A stretch of 64,000 bases of DNA from Malus domestica (GCF_042453785.1 NC_091674.1:5200001-5264000); one strand, 5' to 3'; positions 24,173 to 37,850 are shown, numbered from the stretch's first letter. A program made the numbers and translations. Notes: generated by a model not told the origin, from the letters alone.

Positions 24173-25531
24173 TTTTTAATTTGGCTTGTGTTGCTTTTTT
24201 TTATAGAAATATTGTTAGTTGTTGGTTCACTTTATATGTATATGATTTTTTAAACAATTATTGTGTTGTTTTACAAATACTGTGTTACATTTTGTCGTTG
24301 TGTGTTTAATTTTCATAAATAGTGGATGTAGTATTATAATAGTTTGTGAAACAGTTGTTATTATAATACTTTCTAGCCTTTTTAATTTTGTTTGTGATGT
24401 TTTGTCTTAGAAATATTGCTAGTTTTTGGTTCATTTTATATGAATGTGATTTTCTGAAACAGTTGTTGTTTTGTTTTACAAATATGAGGTTTAGTTTTGC
24501 AACAGATTATTAAATAGTTTTTGTTGTGTTTTATATTTTGTCTTTTTTTGTTATATGTATATAATGACACACCTCGACCGAGATCGAGGCATGCTGGCCG
24601 TCACATGAGGGTGACGTAGCCATGTGCACTGTGCGGAAGCACTAACAATAATGGAGAGTACAAATAAATAAGAACAAACTTAAAAGAGTACTAGCTAAGA
24701 TAAGTGCTAGGGTATGAGTGAAAATACAATCAGAGCGTAAGTAGCCTAAGTTCAGTCCATAAAACAAGTATTAAACAAACGACACCCAAATATGTCATAC
24801 ATTGTGATAGTATATTAGAACCTCCGTTCAATCCTCGTGAACCACCAACGAACAAGCTTACCTAAAACTTGGAGGGGCGCAAAACAGAAAGTGTGAGTGG
24901 GCAAAAACAAAACTTTTCAAAACCATTTCATTTATCAAATGCTTTAACCCCTAGCCGTAAAACATGTATAATTTTCCCAGAAATAGAATAAAATATATAT
25001 ATTTTAAATCATGCTTCACATATCTATATTCATAAGAATGCCATGCCAAATATATAACAAAATGAGTAACTCAGGTGAAAATAAGTTCATGGAAAAACAT
25101 CATATTAGTACGGTTTAATTCATAGCTCATTGAATAAATCTAGCCGGAGTCACCAAAGGTGACCTATACGGCACTACATCTGCACATGAGTCGGAACCAC
25201 CTGTAGTAGTCTGTATGACAGGACTGGGTGTAATATAGTTATGCTTAATGCTACACTCTCATGATAGCTGTGTAATAAATCGCTAGTCGTCTACGAGTCG
25301 GAACCACCTATAGTAGTCTGTACGACAAGATTGTACACCTAAATTAGATCCAATGTGAGCATATGGTGCAAGATGTGACATTATATACAGGCATGTGCCA
25401 TATCTCTGACTAAATCACTAACACCAGGGTACAGGTGTATGAGCTCAATGTTTCTCAATTAATCACAACCGTTATTCACATTCACAATTCATAAACTCAT
25501 ATGGAACTTACCTGAGCGTCCACAGCACCAC

Positions 25532-25534
<3 letters not shown>

Positions 25535-25577
<43 letters not shown>
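25535..25577. repeat. (TA)n microsatellite
   Basis: About 21 uninterrupted TA units inside solo LTR 2. Confidence 0.95.
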
Positions 25578-25580
<3 letters not shown>

Positions 25581-26174
25581 AACATCATATGCATATTCTA
25601 AATGTAAAACATTTGGCATGGCAATTTAAATCATAACTCATTTTACTGCATTTTCTGTGAAAGATACCAAGCATATACATATATACTGAAAACCAAAAGC
25701 CCACTCACTGGTATGTCGAAGGGTCAAAGCCCCTGAGCCACCCTTGACTGCGCTCGTCCTCGGGGTAGGTCTCCCCTATATGCGAAACAACTATAAATAC
25801 GTTAATTTAAAGCACATAAACAAAACTAACTAATAACTTCTCAAACATTGCTCAAATGAGATGTTTAAATATACTAAAGTGATCTGCTCAACCTCACAAA
25901 CATCCCCATATTTTTAGAAGAATTTTCCGACCACCCACGCGCCATCACGCGCCGCCCAAGCGCAAGCCCGTGTCAGGCACACTGATGGAACAGTTAACGC
26001 CGTTAGAGAATATTCCGTCAAAAGTAGCATATTCCGTTAAAACTAACTTGATGCTGTTAGAATATTCCGTCAAACTTGACAGAATATTTTTTGTCTTCTT
26101 CCTTCGAACTCCAGTGACTGTCGCCGTTGTAAAAAAATTGGGAAATTGTCAAACCTTAATATCTCAGTCCATAC

Positions 26175-26659
26175 CAAGGTTCTAAAAAACGCCAGACGCT
26201 AGTCAGGGGGCGGGCTAGCGCCTAGCGCCTAGGCTGCTAGGCGGAATCTAGGCAGGCGCCTAGATGGATTTAGGTAAATTTCTTGTATATCTTGTAAATA
26301 AGTGCATATTAACACTTACCAAAAATTATACTTGTATGAAATCCATGGATAAGATAATACAAAAAATGATAAAATGCAAAAATAGTATTCAACAAGTCCA
26401 AAATTTAAAAACACATTAAGCATATATGTCATATAACCATAGTGAGGAGTATTGTAGGATGATAAATGTACAACAAGTTCACAATTTTAAACCACTTAGA
26501 CTTAGATAGGATTTTTTATTTTATTTTTAATTTCATAAAAAAAAACCGCCTAGCCCCGCCTAGCCCACCTAGCCTGCCTAGAGCTGATCCGATTTTTCCA
26601 ACCGATTTGCAAGAAAACGCCTCAGATCACCACCGCCTAGGCCGTTTTTTAGAACAGTG
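26175..26659. mobile_element. hAT-type MITE, 485 bp, family CAANGTTCTAAAAAACG
   Basis: The left terminus is CAAGGTTCTAAAAAACG and the right, read inward, CACTGTTCTAAAAAACG. A perfect 8-bp duplication GTCCATAC flanks it (26167-26174 and 26660-26667), which fits hAT elements. Next to both ends lie CGCCTAG-rich stretches that form a second inverted repeat. It inserted into solo LTR 2. Related copies lie at 37,472 and 54,513. Confidence 0.85.
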
Positions 26660-29012
26660 GTCCATACACAACCAAAATCCATGAAATTTGTACCAAAATG
26701 AAGCTTACAATGAGTAGAACAAAACCTTACCTTTCAAAAGTCCTAAAACTGACGGAAACTCGTTGGAAAATCCCTCGATAATCTGGCTAAACCTGCAACT
26801 CGTCAAAACTCAAATTCCCGACGTCTAAATCACTTCATTTTTCTTCTTCGAGCTTCATGAAGACGATCTAAAGCTTCCTATAACCTTAGAATCTTCCAAA
26901 AACTCCACATTTACGTGTGCATGAACAATACCTCGAATCTGGGTTTTTGGTTTTCGTGTTTTCCGACGGCTTTGCGTCCTAAAAATGGTACCACTCGACT
27001 CCTAAGCTTGTAAGGAGTCCAAAGACACCAACCAAAACCTCGATCCGCGACTGGTTGAAGGGTTTTGAGGTTGACCATACGGTTTATATAGAAATGGAAG
27101 GAAATCTGAGAGGAAGAGAGAGAAAGGGTCAACGGGTATGTTTGTGTGGGTGTGTGTGTGTGGTCTAGTTTGGGTCACAACTAAAAACAAAAGAAAACTT
27201 AGTCTTAATTGGGTCCAAACAATTAGGACTTCAGATAATTGGCCCATTTTACACACTCACAATCCAACGCTCAAGGGCAAAACCGACATTTTACACCATC
27301 GATAAAAATAATTCGGGACAGGTTGTCACATATAATATTTGTGTACTAATGTTTTTTTATTCATTAGTTATGGAGAATTGTAAACTAGCTCAGTTTACAT
27401 ATGATGGTTTATCCGTTGTTAGTTCTATTTCATCAACTTCTACAATCAATCAGATTTGTATTGGTATTTGTTATAGGTTTAAGGGTTTGAGACTTGGTTG
27501 GTTTGAGTTGTGATATGCTTTGAATGAAGATCCTACTTGTCTTCTAGATTGTGAAGTTGATGTTATGAATATGTTGAAGGTTCTTGATGTTGTTGGAAAA
27601 TCCATCATAGAAATATTGGTTATTGATAAATGTGATGGTTCTACATTTCAGTTACCTACGGAAAATATATCTTCATTTTGCCATATATCAAACTCTATGA
27701 TTGTTGTTAGTGAAAATGATCAATTAGGGAAGTATAGTTCTCATGGTCATGTGAATGAAATGATTATATATAATATGAGAGGCAAGTTTTTAGGGGACGT
27801 TGTGTTGATTTCTGAGATAGGTTGAAGTTTTCTGTTGAATGTGGTTTTGATTTGAAATATTTGAAGAATGATAAAAATCGCCTGATGGTTGTCTTTGACA
27901 TGTGTATGCATCCAAGTGTGATATTAATGACTTTTTCGTTATTCAGAAGTTGCATAATGTGCATACATGCAAGAGTATGATTCGAAAGAAGGAAAACAAA
28001 ATTATTGGACGACAGTTTGTTGCTTCTCTCATCAAGGACAAAGTTCAATCAAATCTTCTTATTAAACCAAAGAAGATTATTTCACACTTAAAACAATTTT
28101 TTGGATTAGATATTGATTATGCTACTACATACTTTGGCAAAGAGAGTAGTTTTTGAACTAAATGGTGATGATGTTGATGCTTATAAGTTCTTGCCTTTGT
28201 TGAATGTGTCGGTTCAAGCAATCCCGGTTCTGTGTTTGAGTTTGAAGTTGTACCCAAGACCAATAGATTTCTTCGTTTGTTTATTGCTTATAATGCATGG
28301 ATAAAAGGTTTCATGGTTTGTCGCCTGATGTTATTCATTGATGGTACTTTTATCAAGAGCAAATACAAGGGCACACTTCTATCTTGCTATGCAAAAAATG
28401 GGAACAACAGTGCGTTAATACTTTCTGACTTTACATTCAATATTATTTGTTTTTTTGTATTTTTTTTTGTGCAAAAACTTTTCATAAATAGTTAAAGCAC
28501 AGTTTTACGAAATAGTGCCATGACTTTTATACTAGTAGTTCTATCACAGTTTGATAAGTAGTTGACAATTGACTTTATTTATTTCTTTTTGTTGTGCATA
28601 GATATGTGATTTTATTATTAAATAAAGGAAAAAAGTTGCAAATATACTTCAAACACAGTTTAAGAAATAATTTAATTGGAGTTTCAGAAGTAGTTTATAT
28701 TTTGACAGTACATTTTCCTTTTTGTTGTGCAGAGATTTTTGAGGTTGCTTATGCTATTGTTGATTCAGAAAATAGCAAATTGGAGATGGTTCTTGTCAAT
28801 ATTATCTGGTTTATTGAGGCCTCAGGATAGGGTGATCACGTTTATGTCAGATAGACATGATGATATTTTGAAAAGCGTTGCAGAATTCTTTCCTGAGTCT
28901 CCACATTCATTTTGTATTGTTCATTTGAAACAAAATGTCAGTACTTTATTTTCAAAGGCGGCTGGTGAATGACTAAAGACGAAAATGATGAATCATTTAG
29001 CAAATTGTGCAT

Positions 29013-32000
29013 AGGGGTGGGCACGGTGCTGTTCAATGCGGTTCCACCCCTAAATCGAAACCGAAACCGACAAATATTAATGGTTCAGTTCGGTGTGGTT
29101 CCGCTTAAATTTATTACTAGAACCGTACGGTTAGGTCTACACTGGTTCCAAATCGATTCTTGCCGATTTACAGTTCCGAATACTAAATTATTTGATTCAA
29201 TGGCAAAGGCATCTTATTTCCCACCAAATGGACCTTGATTGAAATGAACTAGGCAATATAGAAGAAACTAATTTATAATTTAGGTTGATAGTATATTGTT
29301 GAATATTATTCAACATTGCATTAGCCAAGACAACTGTTGCCCAAATTTATCCAATCTAAGCATACTGCATTGATAAATCATGTTGGGCAGTTCAACATAA
29401 TTTCCTTTCAACTAATTAGTGACCAAGGATCTAAAAAAGACCAACAACATTCTTCATTCACTTTTCAACATCAAATAGTGAGAGACAATATTGAAATTAT
29501 TTATGTTTCCATATGTTTGACTGCTAAGATTTGAGCTTATTGATAAAAGTGATTGCATATGATAAAAGCACAATAATTAAGATTTGAATGGTTTCATTGT
29601 TGATAAGTCCAAATCGAAAGTTATAATCAAGTAATGCAGTTAACTCTGCTATAGCTATGAAAGCTTACGAGACGATCAACAAGCAAATGATGCCAAGCAA
29701 TTGAAATCTGTTCCTCTTAATGTAATTGTGACAGAGAAACCAATCGATGAGATAAACTGGGACCAACTTATATTCCTATGACACCTGAAAGAATCATCAT
29801 TTTGTCAAGCTACCTCTATTAGTTTTCACACACTTTATATAAAGCATATTAGACCATTTCATCATTGAGAGAAATATAAGACACGTTAATGTGTGCAGTT
29901 GCTATCTTCTGCAATAGAATAGAAGTTTGCTTCATATAAGACTTATTGTAAATGCAACTAAACAAGTCATGAGTAACCAGAGATTGCTTTAAAATTACAA
30001 AGACACAACAATCTTAGAATCAGGATGGCAATATCAGGTAAATGTCAAACACATGCCATCTTTTGTTTATCTTTAACCCCATCATCCCTTTCACGATCTC
30101 TATCCTTATCCATATCTTCTACCTTCATTGATCTGGGTAAATGTCCTTCATTCCACAAGGATTTTGTGATAAATTAAGAATTAAGAGTTGGTTTGCAAGT
30201 CTATAGACAAAGTACAAAATATTTATTAAAAAACTACAAATTAACCCTCAAATCAAATTAAAAACAGAAAAGGAAAAAGAAAATGGTTCTGTTGAAGACC
30301 GTGTCAGTGCTCGAACTCTTATGATAAGCTAAGAGGATGATCTAACTTATATGGAATAAAAAAAGGGAACAAATCATGTTATGTACTTTTACTCATGATG
30401 CTAGCAAGGAACCCATCTGCAGGACATGACTCAATTAGATAGTGTTAATCACCAGGGCTGGTCCTGAGTATTTTGGTGCCCGGGGCGAACGCTCAAAATA
30501 TGCCTTTTTTTTTAAATACAAGAACATATATTAAAATAAATATCTAAAGAGGGTTGGAATTTAATCGAAGTTGGGAGACTAGACCCTCATGCTTATATTA
30601 TATTACCTTGAAGAAAAAAACATACAAGGGGACATAATACCTAAACGCCGACCATCAAAAGCAAAATCATATTCAACCACTCCAAGCAAAACTCTCTTGA
30701 AATTTCAACCTATAAAAAATCATCTTCTTCATTTATTGAAGTAAAATCATCAATTATATTATCATAATTCAAGTCTCCAAATGCATAAAATTGCTAATTT
30801 ATTTAGACTACCTTGAGTCATAATAGTCACAAGTAAGATTTTAATAATTTTAATTTTGAAAAATTTATCAAATTATAATTCCAATATATATATTATAAAA
30901 AATACTAACCTATCATTCCAATATATATTAAAAAAAATCATTAACATATCAATTATCATTGCACATATCATTCCAACTATATAATAGAAAATTATTAATA
31001 TATATTATGAAAAATACCTAATATTATCAACCTAAGCTAGCAAACCATGCCAATCTGAAATTCGTAGAAGAGGAGTTTTGCAATTTGTAGTCACCAATCG
31101 GGTTTTGCAGACGACTCAAAATACAGTCTCACATTTGGCTGCAAAATGGAGCCATAAATACATTATCAAACTGCAATAAAAAATAAATCCATTAAAAAGA
31201 AAGAGGCCAAATCGGAGGAGAGGTCAAACCGCAATCATTCCAACAAACATATATTGTAAAAATTAGTAAATTACTAAGAAAAGAGTCGGAAAACCCAATA
31301 TATAAAATAGAATAATGCCTCTCGTCCAAAAAAATATATAGAATAATACCTAATAATGACTCTATGATCTGTGAGGTGTCACGATTCGACTTCCAAGTTG
31401 TGAAGAGAAGAGTCAGACTCAGAAGACGCGACTTCTGGGTTTGCAAATTTTTATTTTTTTTTATTTTTTTCTTATATATCCCCATACTTGTTAGTATAGC
31501 AAATTTGGGTGCCCCATAAAATTCTGGGCCCTGGACAGTTGCATTGTCTGCACTGGGCCAGGGCCGGGCCTGTTAATCACACATATATAGTGCAGGTAAA
31601 AGAGAATGGAAAACCAGTGAAACTTAACCATATTCCTAATCTCAAATATGAGAAAAGATAGAGAAAATACCAAGGAGGAAGGACGAAGGACGAAGAGTCG
31701 TGAACTGTCGCAAAGGATGGATGATGAAGGCCATCACATAGAGCTGAGGTTGTGGGCTACCTAAGGAATCAATGATATTTTTGGATGAGAGGCCATGAGT
31801 GAGGGTTAGCTATGTGAAATCGGGGAATATGGATGTGAGGTTGTGTGAGTGAGGTGAGGGTGAGGTGAGTGAGCCCTAATTGAGATGGGATCCACTGCTT
31901 TGCAACTTGGTGAAACTAATTTTTCAACCTATTATACCATGACATGTGTGTATATAATTTATTTATTATTAATACAACGGTTCGGTTCGATTACGGTCGG

Positions 32001-32155
32001 TTCTTGTTCATTCAAAACCGGAATCGAAATCGGTTTGAACCGGTCTAGTTCGATTTTTGACTCAAAGTTGACTTTTCGGTCAACACAGTTTTTTTCGATT
32101 TTTTTTCATACAGTTTGATGTGGTTTTGCGGTTTGGTGGTTTTTATGCCCACCAG
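29013..32155. mobile_element. hAT-type non-autonomous element inserted in the transposase gene
   Basis: The left end is AGGGGTGGGCA and the right end, read inward, CTGGTGGGCA, both followed by GGTTCGGTTCGGTT/CGGTTTCGG-type subterminal repeats typical of plant hAT elements. The flanking 8-mers TTGTGCAT (29005-29012) and GTATGCAT (32156-32163) match at six of eight positions, so the exact ends are uncertain by a base or two. It interrupts the sequence encoding the transposase, whose protein similarity resumes on the other side. No transposase of its own was found. A second hAT-type element lies inside. Confidence 0.72.
30453..31572. mobile_element. Nested hAT element with CAGGGCYGGYCCTG ends, 1120 bp
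   Basis: The left terminus is CAGGGCTGGTCCTGAG and the right, read inward, CAGGCCCGGCCCTGG. The 8-bp duplication TTAATCAC is perfect (30445-30452 and 31573-31580). Ends of this kind, followed by a GGTGCCCGGGGC-like box, are seen in plant hAT elements whose autonomous members encode TTF-type zinc-finger hAT transposases. This copy encodes none. It sits inside the hAT element 29,013-32,155. Confidence 0.88.
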
Positions 32156-33706
32156 GTATGCATGTACTTCATCTGATTTTGATGATCGCATGACGGAATT
32201 CAAGGATAACTAATAATAGCATATGAAGATTTTTTTGTCTGATTTACCGAAAGAGAACTATGCTATTGCCCATTTTCCTGATAAAAGATGGGGATCGATG
32301 AGCAATGCACTTTCAGAATCTTTTAATACCATAGCGTCGAATAGTCATTGTATGCATTTATGGATCTTCTTGAAGATATTAGAGTTCAGCTGATGATTAG
32401 TATGGTTGAGAAGAGGATATTTGTCAGACTATTCATACAATTTTGTGGCCAAAGAAAGAAAATGAGATGAAGTTGTTGTTGAAGGACGACATGCATTAGA
32501 AGATTAATCATTCAGATGTAGATGTTTTTGAAGTTAGGACGGAATGAAATCGGTTTGTTATTTGTTTGGACGATAGGACTTGCTCTTATGTGCAATGGCA
32601 ACATAATGGTTTTCCATGTTCTCATGCATTGCAACTGTTGCAACATAATAGTCGTGATGTATTTGAGTATGTTAATGATTACTGGAAAGCAGCTTTAATC
32701 GGGAAGACCAAAGAAAAGGTGTGAGGCCTCCAATTACGAAGATTCTGTCTGGAAGACCAAAGAAAATTAGGATTAAATATGCTTGTGAAATCAGTGGGAC
32801 TAAGAAGACCATCATTTGTAGCAGGTGTGGATGTTCTGAACATAACAAGGTTTATGTAAAGTTGTTATACAAGATGATTGATATTTTGAGAGATGAGAGT
32901 TTATGGGTGATATGTAATAGATTTTCATTTTGGAGACTGATTATTTTTGTTTTGAATTGATGTTTTGGAGGATGTAACTCTAGTTTTAGAACTTTGTTTG
33001 ATTATTTCCAGTTTGTACGAAACAATGTATTAAGTTTGATAAACAGTTAATACATAGCCAAGTTTATGGCTTGTGGTTTCAATATCTGTTTACTATTTTG
33101 TTTAGTTTTGAAATTAGTTGATAGTTATTTGCAATGGCTTTATCATAAACTCATAGTATGTAATATGAGGTTTATTTGATTTTGATGAAACAAATTTTTC
33201 AGTTTAATAGACAATTGTTTTTTGTTATGAAATAATGTTGCCAGTTTCATCAATAGTTGTTATTTTTTCGCCATTTTTGTTGTCCAACATACATTTTTAC
33301 AAAGAAAATTAAATGAAACCTTAGATTATTATATATATGTGAACCCACATTAACACTAAACTTGAACAATAACATCAAGACTTAGTCACAACCCTCTCCG
33401 TTTTTCAAAAGTCCACCTTAACTTGATATTATTAAATTAATTACTAGATGATGATCCAAGCATGATGCTAACTAATAATTATGACTCATTTATTTTCAAA
33501 ATGGTACATCTATAAAGTATACTTTTGTATTTCATCAAATCGTTGAGATGCAATTTTAAGAATTAATCATGGAATGTTTTAGTTGGCATGTCATTTTTTT
33601 GAATGGGACACGTCGAGATACCTTACTAAAAACCTAATCACTGATAAAATGAATACCTTACTAAAAAAAAAGAGATCAATACGCATATTGGCATCTTATC
33701 GAACTA

Positions 33707-33798
33707 TCAATAATTATTTTCCATATTGATCTATTGATACTTCTTAAGATGAACTATCAATAATTATTTTCCATATTGATCTATTGATACTTCTTATC
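33707..33798. repeat. Tandem duplication of about 46 bp
   Basis: Two near-perfect adjacent copies of a unit starting GAACTATCAATAATTATTTT and ending TTGATACTTCTTA, in the non-coding zone between the two convergent MULE genes. Confidence 0.85.
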
Positions 33799-35067
33799 AT
33801 CATGTTAATTTGTAAGTTATGTGACATGTTATGGCTTTTGGATGACAAACTTAATCACTGATATACAGTTGTTCTTTTTTTACGAAATAATGTCGATAAT
33901 TTTAGAAATAGTTGCCTATGTAGAAATAGTAATACTTATTTTTAGAAAAAAAAAAGGCCAATGTTTATGGTTTTAACATCTTATTAATGTTATTTTGCTA
34001 TATAATTTTAGCCATGTTGTTGTTCAACATACATTTATATAAACCAAACTGCATGAAATTTTAGATTATGAAATGTATATGAAACCAAATTAACTCTAAA
34101 CTTGAACAGTATGTATTACATGTGAAACCACATTAAAACTAAGTTGTACTTTTAAGAAGTAAATGCACATCAAAATTACATATAATCTATATTATGAACT
34201 TTAATTCTAATGTCCAATGCTTGTGAGTGTCTGTGAGATTTTGATAAATGCTTCTTGTTCCTTGGTCCAGCTAAATTTATGGTTCATCAAATTGGTGACG
34301 ATATATTTGCATGCCTTTTTAACTTGGTAATCTTTGATACTTCCTTGAACTTTCTGGTTGTTTGAGAGTTGACCAATGAAGCTTATCATGTATAACTCGC
34401 AATGTGACCTGAATTTATAAATATATTCAAGTTGTGAATGAATATGAGGATTGAAGAAAAATGAAGCTTGTTATAGATATGCTAGAAAAACAAAAATAAA
34501 AACAAATCAAAACATACTTTTTCTAGAACTATATGAAAATTTTACATTGTTTCTTAAATTGCAGAAAACACAAGTGTATGTAGAAGTAGAATTGTTGTAA
34601 TTTTTTTATTTATTTATGAAGTTGATTTTTGTTGTGCACATGTTCTGTCTTCATTGACTTGGAATTCAAATTCACTTTTGATGGAATTGATTTTCTTCAT
34701 TATGTTTTGAGTTGAATCCATAAGATTTGTATCACTGCTTATTGATTCTCTTGCCTTGTCAAGCCAATACTAGACGAAGTTTCCTTGCATAAAATTGTAG
34801 AGATCAATAATATACTTATTTTTTAAGTAAATATGATAGAGTTTTTTTAGGGATTGTTCGTTGTTTTACTTACCATTATTGTTACATTTTCCCAGTAATA
34901 ATCAAATTCTAGATCTTCATCTTTTGAACTTTGTCAAATAGAATTGTAATGTGTTATTTTGTAGTGTTGGTGTCCAAAACTACTAAGGATAAGTGGTTGT
35001 AATGAAACAATGGGGAAACAAATCTTTGATACTTGTCTATATTGGTCCATCAATTGTCTATATAGCT

Positions 35068-35703
35068 TGTAACATCCCATATCACCCAAGAGAGTGATCT
35101 TTAAATGTATATTCTCATCCCTACCTAGCACGAGGCCTTTTGGGAGCTCACTGGCTTCAGGTTCTGTAGGAACTCCGAAGTTAAGCGAGAAAGAGGCCAG
35201 AACACTCCCAAGATGGGTGACCCACTGGGAAGTTGTTCGTGAGTTCCCAAAAATAAAACCGTGAGGGAATGATAAGCCCAAAGCAGACAATATCGTGCTA
35301 CGGTGGTGGAACGGGCCCAGGATGTGGTGGACCCGGGTCGGGATGTGACAATTGGTATCAGAGCCAATCCCTGGCCGGAAGTGTGCCGATGAGGACGTCG
35401 GGCCCCTAAGGGGGGTGGATTGTAACATCCCACATCGCCTAGGGGAGTGATCCTTAAATGTATATTCCCATCTCTACCTAGCACGAGGCCTTTTGGGAGC
35501 TCACTGGCTTCGGGTTTTGTAGGAACTCCGAAGTTAAGTGAGAAGAAGGTCAGAGCACTCCCAGGATGGGTGACCCACTGAGAAGTTGCTCGTGAGTTCC
35601 TATAAACAAAACCGTGAGGGAATGGTAAGCCCAAAGCGAACAATATCGTGCTACGATGGTGTAACGAGCCCGGGATGTGGTGGACCCGGGCCGAGATGTG
35701 AAA
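35068..35703 (+). mobile_element. Cassandra TRIM with 5S rRNA-derived LTRs, complete, 636 bp
   Basis: Two LTRs of 283 bp (35068-35350 and 35421-35703) enclose a 70-bp interior. The interior opens with the primer-binding site TTGGTATCAGAGCC (complementary to initiator tRNA-Met) and ends in a purine tract AAGGGGGGTGGAT before the second LTR. The LTRs contain a 5S rRNA-like core with TAGCACGAGGCC, GGAACTCCGAAGTTAAG and the box C phrase GGATGGGTGACC, so RNA polymerase III could transcribe it. The duplication TAGCT flanks it (35063-35067 and 35704-35708). The 5' LTR ends ACA but the 3' LTR ends AAA, so the terminal CA is mutated. It has no coding capacity, as expected for this family. It lies within the Ulp1-like gene. 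Confidence 0.95.
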
Positions 35704-37079
35704 TAGCTTATCCTTATTTTGCATAGTTGCTTCAATGCTTTGTTCATTGATGTTGTGCTGGTTTAATGAGAATCAATTTTAGTTAAAAATGATTCATGAA
35801 ACTAATGTCTAGGGTGGTATGCCTAACACATCATAATTACATATTTTATATGTTCATATAACTATATACAGAAAATTTTAGTTGTATAAATTTTCAACTT
35901 TATAATGTATATAGTTGATTAAAAAGTTATATAATGGATTTCTATACTTACAAATATTGTTGTGGAGACATAGAAGTTCATTTGTTACTTTGTGTTATCT
36001 TTTTCTCTTTTCATGTAGCAAAAAGAATCAATTATTTGAGTTGATATAGGTCCGTTTACCATCAAACTATGTAGGTCTTCTTTCAACATCATTATTCAGT
36101 AATAGTTGAAATTTGTACTTTCTGTTGTCTAGTATTCATCGCTTGTCTTAGAAATTATAATAATTTGGTATTGTTGTACAAGGAAAGCTTTTTTGTGTAC
36201 TAAACGTTGATTTAAGAGTGTTCCTAGTACTTACGTGTTCTCTGTTAAGCACAACTGAATTAATCTCTTTATGTCATCTGGTTTAAGTATATTGTACACT
36301 TGCAATTGGGTCCATTGCATGCTTTTGTCTCTGTGATTTGTTGGTAAAAAGTCATCCGACTGTGATGAAGGCTCGTCTTTTAAATTCAAACTGAATGCGG
36401 GAGTGCCTCCTATGACTCTTTTTTTTCTTTTTGTCTCCCAATTGTTTACATTTTGCCTTGCATGTCATTCTTCTAGATATCATCATCGTTTTTTATAGAT
36501 TCAGTGTCTATTTCTTGATATGTTACTTTTGTCAATAATGTAACACTTTTCTCCCGGAATATTTGTTGTCCATCATCACATTCAGTTGTTTGTTGAATTC
36601 CCTTTTCATGGATTGTGCCTTTCATTTTGTTCCTTCTTTGATTCGGAAATAGCATTCGCTTTCCCTTTTTCCTTGTTCTTAGTCACTGTTTGCTGTTGTA
36701 GCGTTTGGAAGTTTCTTTTCTGCCTCTTTGATCTATTTTCATTCTTTTCGTTAACTTTCTTCTTTTTTTTTTTTTTGCCTTTGCTGTGGTTGTTTATTGT
36801 GCCTTTTTTCTATGTTCTTTGCGTTGGTTTTGCAACATTGTCTTCTTTGGTAATGGTTTCAATCTGTAGATGAATAGTTTCCTTCTTTGTATGTGATACC
36901 TTTTATGTTTTCCCAATCATTTTCCTTTGTTGTGTCATTTTGGTGGTGGTTGATATAATTTGAACACTGGTGTTGGTTGAGCTTGACATTTGAAGTTTTA
37001 TGTTAACTAAGACCATCTGCAAAAACAATGATTTATATAAATAGCAATTACTTTTATAGCTATGGTGCAAATAGAATAG

Positions 37080-37335
37080 TACAATAGTATAAATGTTAAA
37101 CTATTTCTTAAATTGAAGCTAAATTGCAAACTATTTATGAATTTAAGCTGGAATATCAAACTATTTATGAAACTAAAAATATTTTGGAAACTATTTATGA
37201 AACTGAAAATATTTTGTAGAGACTATTTATGAAAGTGAATCAAACTATTTTTGAAAATGAAGATATTTTGCACATTATTTATGAACCTAAAGATATTTTT
37301 GTAAACTATTTATGAAAATGTACCAACATAAGAAA
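37080..37335. repeat. ACTATTTATGAAA motif cluster
   Basis: Seven or more copies of ACTATTTATGAAA or close variants, separated by phrases such as CTAAAAATATTTTGGAA. Same motif, opposite orientation, as in the left arm of the MULE. Confidence 0.85.
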
Positions 37336-37471
37336 CTTTTATATAAGTGAAAACAACGCAATTTTTTTTTTTTGTAGATCTGCATAAATCTTTTTATTTT
37401 TGTTGAAGCAAGTAAAGTATGAAGATGAAATCACAGTAGTGAGTGAAATTTAGGATGATATAAGTTTATAC

Positions 37472-37850
37472 CAATGTTCTAAAAAATGTTAGGCACTAGA
37501 CAGGCGGTGGGTTGGCACTTAGCACCTAGACGACTATGTGGGGTCTAAGCGGCCTAGGCTGATTTAGGTAAATTTCTTGTATATCTTGTAAATAAGTGCA
37601 TATTGACACTTACAAAAAATTATACTTGTATGAAATCTATGGATAAGATAATAAAAGAATGATAAAATGCAAAAAAAATATCCAACAAGTCCAAAATTTA
37701 AAAACACATTAAACATATATGCCATATAACCATAGTGAGGAGTATTGTAGGATGACACATGCACAACAAGTTCACAATTTAAAATCACATAAAATGCAAA
37801 ATAGTAGGAAAATAAGGAAATATAGTAATGTAAGATACTTATCTTTACCA
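37472..37850. mobile_element. Partial hAT-type MITE, family CAANGTTCTAAAAAACG
   Basis: It starts CAATGTTCTAAAAAATG and is closely similar to the first ~300 bp of the MITE at 26,175, including GATTTAGGTAAATTTCTTG and the long AT-rich middle. The right terminus was not found, so the end is approximate. Confidence 0.65.

Larger units (their letters stand above)
24565..27330 (-). mobile_element. Solo LTR 2 (Ty3/gypsy), 2766 bp, reverse orientation
   Basis: Read on the minus strand it begins TGTGACAACCTGTCCCGAAT and ends CGGTCGAGGTGTGTCA. The 5-bp duplication TATAA lies at 24560-24564 and 27331-27335. It has no coding region. A hAT-type MITE (26175-26659) and a TA microsatellite (about 25,535-25,577) lie inside it. 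Its ends resemble those of solo LTRs 1 and 3, so the three probably come from related families. Confidence 0.82.
27370..32960 (+). pseudogene. mudrA-like MULE transposase, decayed and interrupted by a hAT element
   Basis: The start is MENCKLAQFTYDG at 27370, followed by LLDCEVDVMNML and the N-terminal MuDR DNA-binding-type region with YLKNDKNRLMVV. The MULE catalytic domain follows: first Asp block LMLFIDGTFIKSKYKG (about 28,325-28,370), then ITFMSDRHDDILKSVAEFFP and the SFCIVHLKQN block (about 28,830-28,940). A hAT element splits the gene at about 29,013-32,155. After it come FEVRTE-RFVICLDD, a SWIM-like zinc finger (TCSYVQWQHNGFPCSHALQ at about 32,580-32,630) and a final zinc knuckle (CSRCGCSEHN). 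Defects include an in-frame TGA at 27511, several frame changes, and Tyr in place of the second Cys of the SWIM finger (CSC to CSY). The gene is not functional as it stands. Introns contain the TTTCATAAATAGT motif. Confidence 0.85.

Noticed and set aside
24565..27330. Full LTR retrotransposon instead of a solo LTR
   Set aside because: No second LTR, PBS or coding region between the TATAA duplications.
35068..35703. A genuine 5S rRNA gene
   Set aside because: The 5S-like part is diverged and embedded in paired LTRs with a PBS, so it is Cassandra and not a 5S rDNA unit.
35125..35724. Minus-strand frame of 199 codons
   Set aside because: Antisense of the Cassandra LTRs; the 5S-derived sequence happens to be open on that strand.
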